Below are positions 1 through 9,902 of a stretch of DNA of 64,000 nucleotides, piece after piece. Under the pieces are notes generated by a model, which worked only from the letters and a program-made list of their open reading frames with translations, did no database searches and was not told the DNA's origin. The stretch lies in NCBI RefSeq assembly GCF_024213375.1, contig NZ_JANAVJ010000001.1, positions 62,001-126,000 of the forward strand, written 5' to 3'. The stretch comes from Paenibacillus sp. MZ04-78.2. GTDB lineage: Bacteria > Bacillota > Bacilli > Paenibacillales > NBRC-103111. Position numbers and translations under genes: made by a program. Each line of letters opens with the position of its first letter. Positions within the stretch are counted from its first letter, which is position 1.

Positions 1-714
1 CACCGTTACGTTGTCGTCGCCCCCGGCATCCAGCGCAGCCTGGACCAAGCGGTCTACCTTGTGCTCCAAGCCGTCTGTCTCCTTCACGGTTTGGAGCATT
101 TGGCCCGGCTCAACCAAGCTGCTTAGTCCGTCACTGCACAGCAGCAGCAAGTCTCCGGGGCCCCAACCGATTTCCTGCACATCCACTTCGATCGTCGGCT
201 CGGTTCCGAGCGCCCGCGTCAAGACGTTGCGCCGCGGATGATGGCTCGCTTCCTCGCGGGTGATCTGGCCGCTTTTAACCAGTTCGTTGACGAGCGAATG
301 ATCCTGCGTTAGCTGCTCGATCTGCCTGTCGTGAATCCGGTATACGCGGCTGTCGCCGATATGCGCGATAACGGCCCGCTCGTCGTTCGCCAGCACGGCA
401 ACGACGGTCGTCCCCATCCCGTGGTAATTTTCGCGCCCGGACGCAAACTCGAAAATGATATCGTTGGCGGTTTCGACCGCTTCCTTCAATTTATGCTGCC
501 GTTCCTCGGACGACCGGTTCGGGTCCGAGGACTTCACCTTCAGCGGGATAAGCTCCACCGCCATCTGACTTGCGATATCTCCGGCCTGATGGCCTCCCAT
601 GCCGTCCGCGACAATGGCGAGGGTCCAGCCGTTCAAGTCCTCTTGAACGGCTGCGCGGTCCTCGTTGACCGCCCGTACCCGGCCGATATCGGATTGATAA
701 GCCAATCTCAGCAT
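1..714 (-). CDS. prpC: PP2C-type protein phosphatase (PrpC/Stp), 3' end cut by window
   Basis: Metal-dependent Ser/Thr phosphatase that in Firmicutes reverses phosphorylation by the membrane kinase PrkC. 238 residues are visible and the family is about 245-255 long, so only the last few are missing. PP2C motifs are in order: NED near residue 17, VADGMGG at 35-41, GDSRVYR at 120-126, SDGL near 194 and GGDDN at 231-235; these carry the metal-binding aspartates. The ATG at 714 has AGGTGA eight bases upstream; a GTG four codons earlier overlaps the rlmN stop and is the alternative start. It follows rlmN directly, as in Bacillus, where prkC comes next (outside this window). Confidence 0.95.
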   Translation of the reverse strand, partial: MLRLAYQSDIGRVRAVNEDRAAVQEDLNGWTLAIVADGMGGHQAGDIASQMAVELIPLKVKSSDPNRSSEERQHKLKEAVETANDIIFEFASGRENYHGMGTTVVAVLANDERAVIAHIGDSRVYRIHDRQIEQLTQDHSLVNELVKSGQITREEASHHPRRNVLTRALGTEPTIEVDVQEIGWGPGDLLLLCSDGLSSLVEPGQMLQTVKETDGLEHKVDRLVQAALDAGGDDNVTV

Positions 715-722
715 CGCTTGCT

Positions 723-1808
723 TCACCTCGCACCCGACTCCATATGCTTCGCCCGCAGCTGCCCGCAGGCGGCCGCGATATCGCTACCCTGCTCCCGGCG
801 TATGGTGGCGTTGATTTTGTTGCGTTCCAGAATGCGTTGGAACGTGAAGATATCATTCCGGGGCGTACGCACATAGTCGCGCTCGGAAACGAAATTGACC
901 GGAATCAAGTTCACGTGCGCCATCGGAAATGCTTTTAATACTTTCGCCAGCTCCTCCGCGTGCTCGGCCTGATCGTTTACGCCGCCCATCAGCGCGTATT
1001 CGAACGTAATGCGCCGTCCGGTTTTTGCGACGTAATATTGACAGGCTTCGATCAGCTCGGCAAACGGGTACCGGCGGTTGACCGGCATCAGCTTGGAACG
1101 CAGCGCATCGTTCGGCGCATGGATCGAAATCGCCAGATTGATCTGCGTATCCTCGTCAGCAAACCGGTAAATGTTCGGAACGATGCCGCTGGTCGATACG
1201 GTAATGTGCCGCTGGCCGATATTCAGCCCCTTCGGATGGATCATCACCTTGAGAAACTTCATCACCGCGTCGTAATTTTCGAACGGCTCGCCGATCCCCA
1301 TGATGACGATGCTGCTGACCCGCTCCTGCGTTTCGTCCAAAAGCTGCTGCGCCTTGACCACCTGAGCAATGATCTCGCCGGACGTCAAGTTCCGCTTCAA
1401 TCCGCCGAGCGTCGAGGCGCAGAACGTACAGCCGACCCGACAACCGACCTGCGTCGTTACGCAGATGCTGTTCCCGTAGCTGTGCTTCATGATGACCGTT
1501 TCGATGGCATTCTCGTCGCTAAGCTCGAACAAAAACTTGACGGTCCCGTCCTTCGAACGGTAATGCGCCACTTCCGTGAGCGTGACGAAGTCGAACTGCT
1601 CCTTAAGCCGATCCCGGAGCGTTTTCGGCAGATTCGTCATCTCGTCGAAGCTTGAAACTCTTTTCACATACAGCCAATCGAAAATTTGGCCGGCGCGAAA
1701 GCCCGCCTCACCGTTGTCCTTGACCCATTGCTGCCAATCCTCCAGAATAAAGTCATAGACGTACGGCTTTTCATTTTTCGGCTGCCATCTGCTTTCTATT
1801 TCATTCAT
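723..1808 (-). CDS. rlmN: 23S rRNA (adenine-2503-C2)-methyltransferase RlmN
   Basis: Radical SAM enzyme that methylates C2 of A2503 in 23S rRNA; the family also acts on some tRNAs. 361 residues, normal length. The radical SAM cluster motif CxxxCxxC is at C123, C127 and C130 (sequence CRVGCTFC). The methyl-carrying cysteine near the C terminus is C348 in AAACGQLR. The start MNEIESRW is the first in frame. It lies between rsmB and prpC in one minus-strand run, so it is probably cotranscribed with the translation genes upstream; about 90 noncoding bases separate it from rsmB. Confidence 0.97.
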   Translation of the reverse strand: MNEIESRWQPKNEKPYVYDFILEDWQQWVKDNGEAGFRAGQIFDWLYVKRVSSFDEMTNLPKTLRDRLKEQFDFVTLTEVAHYRSKDGTVKFLFELSDENAIETVIMKHSYGNSICVTTQVGCRVGCTFCASTLGGLKRNLTSGEIIAQVVKAQQLLDETQERVSSIVIMGIGEPFENYDAVMKFLKVMIHPKGLNIGQRHITVSTSGIVPNIYRFADEDTQINLAISIHAPNDALRSKLMPVNRRYPFAELIEACQYYVAKTGRRITFEYALMGGVNDQAEHAEELAKVLKAFPMAHVNLIPVNFVSERDYVRTPRNDIFTFQRILERNKINATIRREQGSDIAAACGQLRAKHMESGAR

Positions 1809-1901
1809 GTATGCATCACGACCTGTTTAGTCTATAGTGAAGCCCTATCGGGGGACATTCCGCCGAAAAAGCCACGTTTTATTTTACCACATTTTGCGGT
1901 T

Positions 1902-3386
1902 CTATGCTCGCTTGCGCAGCCGGGCGATAAAAAAGCCGTCCGAGCCGTAATCATATGGCATGATCCGCACCGCAGCGAGCCCCTCGTCCAACCGCTCCCT
2001 GAGCGTCTCCTGCACCTCGGGCAGATCCGGCGCAAACGAAGGATGACGCTCCAAAAATTCGCGGATCATGTCTTCGTTCTCTGCTTTCTCCACCGTGCAC
2101 GTGCTGTATACCAGCACGCCGCCCGGCTTCAACAGCGGATGTACCGCTTCCAGCAGCTCCCGCTGGATATCGCAGATCTCCGTTAGTTCAGCTTCGCTCT
2201 TGCTCCACTTCATATCCGGCTTCCGCCGGATGACGCCAAGCCCCGAGCAGGGGGCGTCGAGCAGGATGCGGTCGAAGCTTTCCGGGGCAAAATGCTCCGC
2301 CAACCGGCGCGCATCGGCCGTCAACGTCCGAATCGACCGCAGAGCGAGGCGCTCCGCCTGCTCCTCGATGAGCTTCCGCTTATGCTCGTGGACGTCGCAA
2401 GCGACGATTTCGCCACGGTCGCCCATCTTCTCCGCAAGGTGCGTCGTCTTGCCGCCGGGCGCGGCGCAGCAGTCCAGCACCCGCTCGCCCGGCTGCGGGT
2501 CCACCCATTCCGCGACGAGCATGGAGCTCTCGTCCTGGACCGAATACAGGCCCGCCGCAAAGTCCGGCGCGAGGGCCATGTTGCCGCCACCGCGCACGAT
2601 CACGCCGGCGGGCGCAACGGCGGAGGGCTCCGCTTCGAGCCCTCCTTGCCGCAGCCGCTCGGCCAGCTCGACCGGGCCGAGCTTCAGCGCATTCGCGCGA
2701 AGGCTCACGCGCGGCGGCGTGTTGTTGGCCTCGCAGAGCCGTTCGGCCGTCTGCTCGCCGAACTCGCGGACCCAGCGCCGCACCAGCCACTCCGGATGCG
2801 ACTGCGCAAGCGCGATGCGCCGCTCGGCCGGCAGCCCGGCCGGCAGGACGAGCTCGCTTTTGCTGCGGAGCACGCTGCGCAGCACGCCGTTGACCATGCC
2901 GGAGATGCCTTGATGGCCCCGCCGCTTGGCGATATTGACCGCTTCGTTGACGATCGCATGGTCCGGAATCCGGTCCAAATAGTGCAGTTGGTAAAAGCTC
3001 AGCCGCAGCAGGTTGCGAACCCACGGCTGCAGCTTCGCCAGCCCTTTACTGACGAACCGCTCCAGGAAAAAGTCGATCGTGCCGAGCCGCTGCACCGTTC
3101 CGTATACGATTTCGGTTGCGAGCCCCGCGTCCGGCTTGTCCAGCCTGTACTTTTGCAGCGTCTGGTTGAGCAGCAAATTGCTGTACGAACGGTCCTGTTC
3201 GATCCGCACTAGCACGTCAAGCGCCGCTTCCCTGGCCGAGCCTTGAACCGGGCCTTTGCTTGCCCGGGGCACATTCCCCTGACGGCTCCCACGAGCTCCA
3301 CCCGAAGCCACGCCGCCGGTACGTTTGCCTCCTGCCGCTCCCGCCTGTTTGGTCCGTCCGGAGGACGGTTGATTCGTTTCGCTCAT
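1902..3386 (-). CDS. rsmB: 16S rRNA (cytosine-967-C5)-methyltransferase RsmB
   Basis: SAM-dependent m5C967 methyltransferase of 16S rRNA. Layout: a low-complexity Gly/Ser/Arg-rich head (residues 1-50), a NusB-like RNA-binding domain (about 50-185), and a Rossmann methyltransferase domain with LDCCAAPGGKTTH at 304-316. The two catalytic cysteines of the RsmB/NOP2 family are C380 (DAPCSGLG) and C430 (YSTCT). 494 residues is slightly longer than the usual 430-450 because of the basic head, which may be disordered. It is 42 bases downstream of fmt in the same run, matching the Bacillus fmt-rsmB order. Confidence 0.96.
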   Translation of the reverse strand: MSETNQPSSGRTKQAGAAGGKRTGGVASGGARGSRQGNVPRASKGPVQGSAREAALDVLVRIEQDRSYSNLLLNQTLQKYRLDKPDAGLATEIVYGTVQRLGTIDFFLERFVSKGLAKLQPWVRNLLRLSFYQLHYLDRIPDHAIVNEAVNIAKRRGHQGISGMVNGVLRSVLRSKSELVLPAGLPAERRIALAQSHPEWLVRRWVREFGEQTAERLCEANNTPPRVSLRANALKLGPVELAERLRQGGLEAEPSAVAPAGVIVRGGGNMALAPDFAAGLYSVQDESSMLVAEWVDPQPGERVLDCCAAPGGKTTHLAEKMGDRGEIVACDVHEHKRKLIEEQAERLALRSIRTLTADARRLAEHFAPESFDRILLDAPCSGLGVIRRKPDMKWSKSEAELTEICDIQRELLEAVHPLLKPGGVLVYSTCTVEKAENEDMIREFLERHPSFAPDLPEVQETLRERLDEGLAAVRIMPYDYGSDGFFIARLRKRA

Positions 3387-3428
3387 AATTCCTCCGCTTT
3401 TCTTCTATCGCTCACAGCATCTCACAGC

Positions 3429-4385
3429 TCAAGCGCCCGATGTCCCAAGCACAGTGCCCGGCGCCAGCTGTCCGCTTCGCGCGAACGCGGCGGCGTCCAT
3501 GGCCTTCTTGCCCGCCGGCTGCAGCTCGGTGATCCGCAGCACGCCTTGTCCGGCAGCCACGGCGATTCCCCGTTCTCCCGCTTCCAGCACGGTGCCCGGC
3601 TGTACGCCGTCAGGTGCCCGATCCGACTCGGCGGGCTTGGCGCACGTCCATATTTTCAATACTTCGCCGTTCCACAGCGTATAAGCTCCCGGCCGGGGAT
3701 GCAGCCCCCGCACCAGATTCCACAGCTGCATCGCAGTATTTGTCCAATCGATCCGTTCCAGCTCGCGAGTGATGTTCGGCGAATATACCGCCTCCGCATC
3801 GTTCTGCGGCACCGGCTGCACGCGGCCCTCCAGCAAATCCGGCAGCGTCTTCTCCAGCAGCTTCGCTCCGGCCAAGCTCAGCTTGTCGAACATCGTGCCG
3901 GTCGTATCGCTGTCCTCGATCGGCACCTCGATCTTGCTGATCATGTCGCCGGTATCCAGCCCTTCCGCCATGTACATGATCGTGACGCCGGTAACGGCAT
4001 CGCCGTTCATCACGGCGTAATGGATCGGCGCCCCGCCGCGGTATTTGGGGAGCAGCGACGCGTGAATATTAATACAGCCCAGCTTCGGCAGCTCAAGTAC
4101 CGATTTCGGCAAAATTTGCCCGAAGGCCGCCGTCACAATCAGATCCGGCTGCAGAGTGCGGATCGCCTCCACGGACTCCGGGCGGCGCAGCCGTTCCGGC
4201 TGAAGCACGGGCAGGCCGTGCTTCTCCGCCTCGACCTTGACGGGGGTCGGCGTAAGTACGCGTTTGCGCCCGACCGGACGATCCGGCTGCGTGACGACCG
4301 CGACGACCTCCAGATTTTTATCGTTCAGCAGCGTCTGCAGAGACGGCACGGCGAAATCCGGCGTGCCCATAAAAATCACTCTCAT
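3429..4385 (-). CDS. fmt: Methionyl-tRNA formyltransferase
   Basis: Transfers the formyl group from 10-formyl-THF to Met-tRNAi. 318 residues, normal length. The N-terminal Rossmann domain starts [14 protein letters not shown]. The catalytic triad of the family is visible as N106 and H108 ([16 protein letters not shown]) and D144 (GLDTGD). The C-terminal OB-like domain binds tRNA. The ATG overlaps the def stop by four bases (ATGA), so translation is probably coupled to def, the enzyme that removes the formyl group it adds. Confidence 0.97.
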   Translation of the reverse strand: MRVIFMGTPDFAVPSLQTLLNDKNLEVVAVVTQPDRPVGRKRVLTPTPVKVEAEKHGLPVLQPERLRRPESVEAIRTLQPDLIVTAAFGQILPKSVLELPKLGCINIHASLLPKYRGGAPIHYAVMNGDAVTGVTIMYMAEGLDTGDMISKIEVPIEDSDTTGTMFDKLSLAGAKLLEKTLPDLLEGRVQPVPQNDAEAVYSPNITRELERIDWTNTAMQLWNLVRGLHPRPGAYTLWNGEVLKIWTCAKPAESDRAPDGVQPGTVLEAGERGIAVAAGQGVLRITELQPAGKKAMDAAAFARSGQLAPGTVLGTSGA

Positions 4386-4864
4386 GCGTCATCACGATCC
4401 TGTTGCTCGCTGCGATACATTTTTTCCGCCAAGTCCGTATACAGCACCCCGTTTAAATGATCCACCTCATGCTGAATGCAGCGGGCCAGCAGCTCGGTCC
4501 CTTCGATGACAATCTCCTCGCCGTTGCGGTTGAGACCTTGCACCTTCACACGGGCGGCCCGCTTCACATCCCCCGTAAATCCGGGAATGCTTAAGCAGCC
4601 CTCCGGTCCGAACTGCTCCCCTTCCCGCTCGATGATCTCCGGGTTGATCAGCTCGATCAAGCCGTGCTCGTCGCCGACGTCCATGACGATGACCCGTTTG
4701 AGAATGCCGATCTGCGGAGCGGCCAGTCCTACGCCCTCCGCATCGTACATCGTATCCGCCATGTCGTTCAGCAGCTTATGAATGTTCGGCGTAATTTGAG
4801 GAACGGGCCTGCATTTTTCGCGCAGCACCGGGTCAGGGTCCTTCACGATGATTTTGATTGCCAT
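4382..4864 (-). CDS. def: Peptide deformylase
   Basis: Metallo-hydrolase that removes the N-formyl group from nascent proteins. All three family motifs are present in the 160-residue protein: GVGLAAPQ (45-52), EGCLSIP (C90 is a metal ligand) and QHEVDH (H132 and H136 are ligands, E133 is catalytic). Type I-like length. It is preceded by priA with about 100 bases between and overlaps fmt by four bases. Confidence 0.97.
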   Translation of the reverse strand: MAIKIIVKDPDPVLREKCRPVPQITPNIHKLLNDMADTMYDAEGVGLAAPQIGILKRVIVMDVGDEHGLIELINPEIIEREGEQFGPEGCLSIPGFTGDVKRAARVKVQGLNRNGEEIVIEGTELLARCIQHEVDHLNGVLYTDLAEKMYRSEQQDRDDA

Positions 4865-4967
4865 GGATAAGCACCTTCCTTTTCACTTCAAGAGAATAAA
4901 CCGGCTTTTCTGCAGCCGACTGACACATTATGTATATTCCGGCCGCATGGACCGGTTGACAGTTTCG

Positions 4968-7472
4968 TTACATTAACACTTGGGGATCGACATCAATCGC
5001 CACCGTCAGCTTGTGCTGCTTCACGGTATCGTCAAGCACGGCGGCCGCTTTCTGGACCAAGGCAGAAATGTCCGTCTCCCCCCGATATTTTATCATGCAT
5101 TGAAAGCGATATCTATCTTTAATCCTTGAAATCGGCGAAGCGACGGGCCCCAGCACCTCCAGCTCGGTTCCGTCCGCTTGCATCGTTTGTGCCAGCTCCT
5201 TCAGACGGGAAGCCAGTATTTCGCCTGCGCGAAGCAACAGCTGCACCTGCTCGTGCGACAGCGTAATCAAGACGAGCCGGTGAAACGGCGGGTAATTATG
5301 CAGCTTGCGTATCAGCATCTCCTTGCGCATAAAGCCTATATAATCATGCTTGCTCGCGCTCATAATGCTGTAATGCTCCGGCGTGTACGTTTGCACGAAC
5401 ACCTCGCCGGGCAGCTCGTGCCGTCCGGCGCGTCCCGCCACCTGCGTCAGCAGTTGGAATGACCGTTCGGCCGCGCGAAAATCGGGCAGGTTCAGAACGG
5501 AGTCAGCCGCGAGCGCGCCGACAAGCGTCACATAGGGGAAATCAAGCCCCTTGGCGACCATCTGCGTACCGAGCAGCACGTCGGCCTGACGATTCCGGAA
5601 CATTCCGAGCCATTTTTCATGCGAGCCCTTTTCCGTTGTCGTGTCCACATCCATGCGAATGACGCGAATGCCGGGAAACAGCTTGCCAAGCTCCTCCTCG
5701 ACCCGCTGCGTTCCCGTGCCGAAATGACGGATATGCTCGCTGCCGCAGTCCGGGCAGACGGCCAATTCGCGCTCCGCGTAGCCGCAGTAATGACAGCGGA
5801 TCGCCTTGGAGCTTTGATGATAGGTCAGCGAGATATCGCAATGCGGACAATCCGCAACATAGCCGCAGGTGCGGCACATGACGAACGTGGCGTACCCGCG
5901 CCGGTTCAGCAGCAGGACGACCTGTTCCTTCTTGTGTAACCGATCTTCGATCGCTTTATACAAGGCGCGGCTGAACATCGACCGGTTGCCGCTTTTTAGT
6001 TCCTCACGCATATCGATGATGTTTACCGGCGGCAGCGGCCTTCCCTCGACGCGCGAAGGCATCGAAAGCAATTCAAATGCCGGCCGGTCGGGGGTTGCCG
6101 ATGCGGCGGCTTCAACGGAGGTCCGGTACATGCTTTCCAGCGATGGGGTAGCGGAGCCCAGCACGACCGAAGCCCCGAGTTCGCCCGCCCGGGCGATCGC
6201 CACGTCGCGGGCATGATATTTCGGACTTTCTTCTTGCTTATAGGACGATTCGTGTTCTTCGTCGATAATCATGAGTCCGATATTCGTAAAAGGTGCGAAA
6301 ATTGCTGAGCGCGCGCCAATCACAACACTGACTTCCCGGCGCACGATTTTGCGCCATTCGTCATAGCGTTCGCCGTTGGAGAGACGGCTGTGCAGCACGG
6401 CGACCCGGTTGCCGAACCTTCCTTTGAACCGCTCGACCATCTGAGGCGTAAGCGAAATTTCCGGGACAAGCACGATCGCTTCGCGGCCTTGATCCAAGCA
6501 AGATTGGATCGACTGGAGATACACCTCTGTCTTGCCGCTGCCGGTCACCCCGTGCAGCAAAAAGACGCGCGGCGTCCGTCCTTGCACCGCTTCTCTGATC
6601 CGTTCGAACACCGCTTGCTGCTCTGGCGTCAACGGAAGCGGCGAGGTCGGCTTGAAGGTGCGCGACGCATAAGGATCGCGCTGCACTTCGGTTTCCTCCA
6701 GCCGAAGCCAGCCTCGTTCGGCGAGCCCCTTTACCGCCGCGGCGGTAATTTGCAGCTTCGTCAGCAGCTCCGTTAGCTTGATCGGCTCAGGATACTCCTG
6801 CAGAAAAGCGAGCACCTGCTTTTGCTTGGCCGCACGGGCTGGCAGCTCGGCTTGCCACGCTTCCAGCTGGTCGGGATCGTTCGGCGGAAACACATAAAGC
6901 GCTTTTTTCGCGGACATCCGGTCTTTGACCATTTGAACTTCCGTCAGCTGACCGTCTTCCATCAGCTGCTTGATCAGTGCGCCTTTTTCCGGGAAGGTTT
7001 GCAGCAGCGATTCCAGCTCGACCGATTCGCGCTTGCGGACATAGGCGAGAATTTCTTCCTGCTCGGGGAGGAGCAGAGACAGCAGCTCCGGCTGCTTTTC
7101 TTTGGTCTCGTGGTCGTCGGCCACCCTCACATGCCGTTCGTATTTGGCCTTCAGCGCGCCGGGGATCATCGCTTGCAGCGCAATCATTTCGTGGCAAAGG
7201 TACGTGCGGCTGATCCAGCGGCCCAGCTTCACCAGTTCAGGGGTTAGCGGAGGAGTGACGTCCAGCGGTTGGCGGATCGGCTTCAGCTTCTCCGGGTCGA
7301 GGTCCGTTCCGTCGTGAAGCTCCACGACAAACCCTTGTACAATGCGCGGACCGAAGGGAACGCCTACGCGGCTCCCCACGGCGATGTAGTCACACATCGT
7401 TTCCGGTACTATATAGTCAAATGCCCGGTTCGTAGGCCGGGCCGGGACATCCACAATGACTTTGGCGTACAT
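4968..7472 (-). CDS. priA: Primosomal replication restart helicase PriA
   Basis: Superfamily 2 helicase that reloads the replisome at stalled forks. 834 residues. N-terminal DNA-binding domain, Walker A GVTGSGKTE at about 308-316, DEEH box (MIIDEEHE), and an embedded zinc module with paired CxxC motifs (MCRTCGY, CPHCD, CHYCGY, CPDCG). I place the start at the ATG giving MYAKVIVDVP: GGGGAGATGA lies upstream, it begins seven bases after the coaBC stop, and it matches the family N terminus. An in-frame upstream start at 7508 would overlap coaBC. Confidence 0.96.
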   Translation of the reverse strand: MYAKVIVDVPARPTNRAFDYIVPETMCDYIAVGSRVGVPFGPRIVQGFVVELHDGTDLDPEKLKPIRQPLDVTPPLTPELVKLGRWISRTYLCHEMIALQAMIPGALKAKYERHVRVADDHETKEKQPELLSLLLPEQEEILAYVRKRESVELESLLQTFPEKGALIKQLMEDGQLTEVQMVKDRMSAKKALYVFPPNDPDQLEAWQAELPARAAKQKQVLAFLQEYPEPIKLTELLTKLQITAAAVKGLAERGWLRLEETEVQRDPYASRTFKPTSPLPLTPEQQAVFERIREAVQGRTPRVFLLHGVTGSGKTEVYLQSIQSCLDQGREAIVLVPEISLTPQMVERFKGRFGNRVAVLHSRLSNGERYDEWRKIVRREVSVVIGARSAIFAPFTNIGLMIIDEEHESSYKQEESPKYHARDVAIARAGELGASVVLGSATPSLESMYRTSVEAAASATPDRPAFELLSMPSRVEGRPLPPVNIIDMREELKSGNRSMFSRALYKAIEDRLHKKEQVVLLLNRRGYATFVMCRTCGYVADCPHCDISLTYHQSSKAIRCHYCGYAERELAVCPDCGSEHIRHFGTGTQRVEEELGKLFPGIRVIRMDVDTTTEKGSHEKWLGMFRNRQADVLLGTQMVAKGLDFPYVTLVGALAADSVLNLPDFRAAERSFQLLTQVAGRAGRHELPGEVFVQTYTPEHYSIMSASKHDYIGFMRKEMLIRKLHNYPPFHRLVLITLSHEQVQLLLRAGEILASRLKELAQTMQADGTELEVLGPVASPISRIKDRYRFQCMIKYRGETDISALVQKAAAVLDDTVKQHKLTVAIDVDPQVLM

Positions 7473-7479
7473 TCGTCGG

Positions 7480-8685
7480 TCATCTCCCCTTTCCGAGACG
7501 ATCCGCAACGAGCGTGAGCAATCTGGACGCCACTTGTCCTTTCGACATCAGAGGCAGCGCTTCAAGCAGCCCCGCAGAATCATAAATCCGTACGACATTC
7601 GTATCCGTGCCGAAGCCTGCCCCTTCCATCGTCACGTCGTTGGCTACCAGCAGATCGCAGCGCTTCTTCTTCAGCTTTTCCTGTGCAAACGTCTCCAAAT
7701 GCTGCGTTTCGGCCGCAAAACCGACGAGAAGCTGCGACGGCTTCTTCCGTTCGCCGACCGCCTGCGCGATATCCGGATTTTTCACCAGCCGCAACGTCAT
7801 TTCGTCTTCGTTTTTCTTGATTTTGTGCTCCGCCTGCTCAACGGGCCGGTAATCGGCCACAGCCGCCGCCTTGATAATTACATCCTGCTCGGGCAGCCGG
7901 GAAAGGACCGCTTCCATCATATCCAGTGCGGATTCGACTTTAACCACGGTCACGCCGGCGGGCGCAGCAATTGAAACCTTGCCCGTGACGAGCGTCACGT
8001 TCGCCCCCATCCGCTGCGCTTCCTCAGCGATCGCATACCCCATTTTGCCCGAAGAATCATTGGTCAAGTACCGGACCGGATCGATCCGTTCCATCGTCGC
8101 GCCAGCCGTAATCAGAACATGCTTGCCTTCAAGCAGCCGCTTCTCTTGGAAAAAGAGTTCGATCGCAGCCACGATCTCTTCCGGCTCCGCCAAGCGGCCC
8201 TTGCCCACGTAGCCGCAAGCCAGTTGACCCGTACCCGGCTCAATGAACCGGACGCCGCGTTCCGCAAGCTTCTGCATATTCGCCTGCACCGCAGGGTGCG
8301 CGTACATATGTACATTCATGGCGGGAGCTACGAGAATCGGCGCCGTGGTGGCCAATAGCGTCGTGCTGAGCATATCGTCGGCAAGGCCCAGCGCAATTTT
8401 GCCGATGACATTGGCGGTGGCCGGGGCGATCACGACGACGTCCGCCCTGTCGGCCAGATCGATGTGCGATACGACAGAAGCGTCCTTTTCGTCAAACGTA
8501 TCGACGATGACGTCGTGTCTCGACAACGTTTGGAACGTTAGCGGCGCCACAAATTGGGTCGCCGATTCCGTCATGATCACCCGCACGTCGGCTCCCGCCT
8601 GCGCAAGCTTGCTGCACACCGCCGCCGCTTTGTAAGCGGCAATGCCGCCGCTGACCCCGAGCAAGACCGTTTTTCCGTTCAACAT
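7480..8685 (-). CDS. coaBC: Bifunctional phosphopantothenoylcysteine decarboxylase / synthetase CoaBC
   Basis: Two steps of coenzyme A synthesis: CoaB couples 4'-phosphopantothenate to cysteine, CoaC decarboxylates the product. 401 residues. The N-terminal flavin-binding CoaC domain begins LLGVSGGIAAYK and contains the PAMN motif and the CoaC cysteine motif LACGYVGKGR. The CoaB domain follows (about 190-401, ITAGATMERIDPVRYLTN). The chosen ATG has GGAAGGGAG about ten bases upstream; the reading frame runs 21 codons further but that part is not conserved-looking and overlaps a terminator-like hairpin after rpoZ. Confidence 0.96.
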   Translation of the reverse strand: MLNGKTVLLGVSGGIAAYKAAAVCSKLAQAGADVRVIMTESATQFVAPLTFQTLSRHDVIVDTFDEKDASVVSHIDLADRADVVVIAPATANVIGKIALGLADDMLSTTLLATTAPILVAPAMNVHMYAHPAVQANMQKLAERGVRFIEPGTGQLACGYVGKGRLAEPEEIVAAIELFFQEKRLLEGKHVLITAGATMERIDPVRYLTNDSSGKMGYAIAEEAQRMGANVTLVTGKVSIAAPAGVTVVKVESALDMMEAVLSRLPEQDVIIKAAAVADYRPVEQAEHKIKKNEDEMTLRLVKNPDIAQAVGERKKPSQLLVGFAAETQHLETFAQEKLKKKRCDLLVANDVTMEGAGFGTDTNVVRIYDSAGLLEALPLMSKGQVASRLLTLVADRLGKGR

Positions 8686-8731
8686 GGGGCTTCGCTCCCT
8701 TCCATTACAGGCAATGAATCGTATCCTTGCG

Positions 8732-8759
8732 AAAAAAATAACAACCACGAGGGTTGTTG
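8732..8759 (-). terminator. Hairpin plus U-tract between rpoZ and coaBC
   Basis: Reading the minus strand, AACAACC and GGTTGTT form a seven-base-pair stem with a five-base loop, followed by A and seven Ts. It begins two bases after the rpoZ stop and ends 47 bases before the coaBC start. As coaBC is otherwise inside the run it is probably a partial terminator. Confidence 0.7.
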
Positions 8760-8760
8760 T

Positions 8761-8976
8761 TTACTTTAAGGATTCTTTGTTTTGCAATTTCTCGTAGGAA
8801 ATATAGTCTTCGTAGATTTCTTCCAAAGCCAGACCTACATATTTATGCGACTTCTTCTGTTTCATTTCGGTTTTGGAACCGTCACGCAGCATGCGCGCCC
8901 GTTTAGAGGCCGCTACTACGAGCGAATACTTGCTGTCTACCTTGTCCAAAAGTTTGTCGATTGAAGGATACAACAT
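8761..8976 (-). CDS. rpoZ: RNA polymerase omega subunit
   Basis: 71-residue RpoZ, normal Firmicutes length. The N-terminal MLYPSIDKLLDKVDSKYSLV and the following AASKRARML are the conserved omega segment that clamps the beta' C terminus and aids core assembly. It follows gmk by one base, the same gmk-rpoZ order seen widely in bacteria, and is followed by a hairpin with a T-run. Confidence 0.96.
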   Translation of the reverse strand: MLYPSIDKLLDKVDSKYSLVVAASKRARMLRDGSKTEMKQKKSHKYVGLALEEIYEDYISYEKLQNKESLK

Positions 8977-8977
8977 G

Positions 8978-9619
8978 TTATTTTTTCACCTCAGCCATCC
9001 AATGTTTAATTTTGGAAACCATCCGGTCTTTGCGGCAGTGCTCCGCCGTCAAAATGCTGCGGATGCGGGAACAGGCGAGGTCTACGTGATCATTGACGAT
9101 TGCATAATCGTACTGCTCCATCATCGCGATCTCGTCGACCGCTACCGACATGCGGCTGCGAATCGTATCCTCGGATTCCGTGCCGCGTCCGACGATACGA
9201 CTTTCAAGCTCCGGCAGCGACGGAGGCAGCAGAAAAATGAATACCCCTTCCGGGAACTTCTGCTTCACCTTTAGCGCACCCTGCACTTCGATTTCCAAAA
9301 TAATGTCTCTGCCTGTGTTTAGCGTATCTTCTACAAACTTGCGCGGCGTTCCGTAATAGTTGCCTACGTATTCCGCCCATTCCAGCATCTGGTCCTGCGC
9401 GATCATCTGCTGGAATTGTTCCCTGGTCTTAAAAAAATAATTAACCCCATCCGTTTCGCCCTGCCGCGGAGCCCGCGTTGTCGCAGAGACCGAATACACG
9501 ATATCCGGCGCGCAGCTCCGCAGCGCTTTACAGACGGTACCCTTGCCGACGCCGGAAGGACCGGAAAGCACGATTAAGATTCCTTTATCCGCAGGGGCAT
9601 ATCCTACATTACTCGTCAT
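8978..9619 (-). CDS. gmk: Guanylate kinase
   Basis: Phosphorylates GMP to GDP with ATP. 213 residues; P-loop GPSGVGKGT at 20-28, then the GMP-binding region ([18 protein letters not shown]). The start at 9619 (MTSNVGY) has AAGGA eight bases upstream. An ATG two codons earlier is too close to that site, and the frame runs further upstream without similarity. The start overlaps the end of remA by 11 bases, so the two are translationally close. Confidence 0.96.
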   Translation of the reverse strand: MTSNVGYAPADKGILIVLSGPSGVGKGTVCKALRSCAPDIVYSVSATTRAPRQGETDGVNYFFKTREQFQQMIAQDQMLEWAEYVGNYYGTPRKFVEDTLNTGRDIILEIEVQGALKVKQKFPEGVFIFLLPPSLPELESRIVGRGTESEDTIRSRMSVAVDEIAMMEQYDYAIVNDHVDLACSRIRSILTAEHCRKDRMVSKIKHWMAEVKK

Positions 9620-9869
9620 GATCATCGTCCTTATTGGAAAGTCGATGCGCCACCGTTTCCGGCTGTACCGCGGACAAAATGACATGATCGCTGTCCGTGA
9701 TAATGACGGCGCGGGTGCGGCGACCGTAAGTCGCATCGATCAGCATATGGCGGTCGCGCGCTTCTTGGATGATCCGTTTGATCGGTGCCGATTCCGGGCT
9801 GACAATGGAAATGATTCGATTTGCAGATACGATATTCCCGAAACCGATGTTGATTAGTTTGATCGCCAT
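9609..9869 (-). CDS. remA: Extracellular matrix regulator RemA (DUF370)
   Basis: 86-residue small protein beginning [20 protein letters not shown], the hallmark of RemA (YlzA in Bacillus). In B. subtilis RemA is a DNA-binding ring/filament-forming activator of biofilm matrix and osmoprotection genes. Basic residues in the middle (about 30-51) fit DNA contact. Position between yloC and gmk is the conserved one. The C-terminal acidic tail (DDDHDE) overlaps the gmk start. Confidence 0.95.
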   Translation of the reverse strand: MAIKLINIGFGNIVSANRIISIVSPESAPIKRIIQEARDRHMLIDATYGRRTRAVIITDSDHVILSAVQPETVAHRLSNKDDDHDE

Positions 9870-9902
9870 GATATAGGTTCCCCCTGGAACTTTCTTTTAA
9901 AA

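Noticed and set aside
2292-3212. 306-codon plus-strand frame opposite rsmB
   Set aside because: Antisense shadow.
3243-4460. 405-codon plus-strand frame opposite fmt
   Set aside because: Antisense shadow: fmt on the other strand has every motif. Low use of codons whose complements are stops keeps such frames open.
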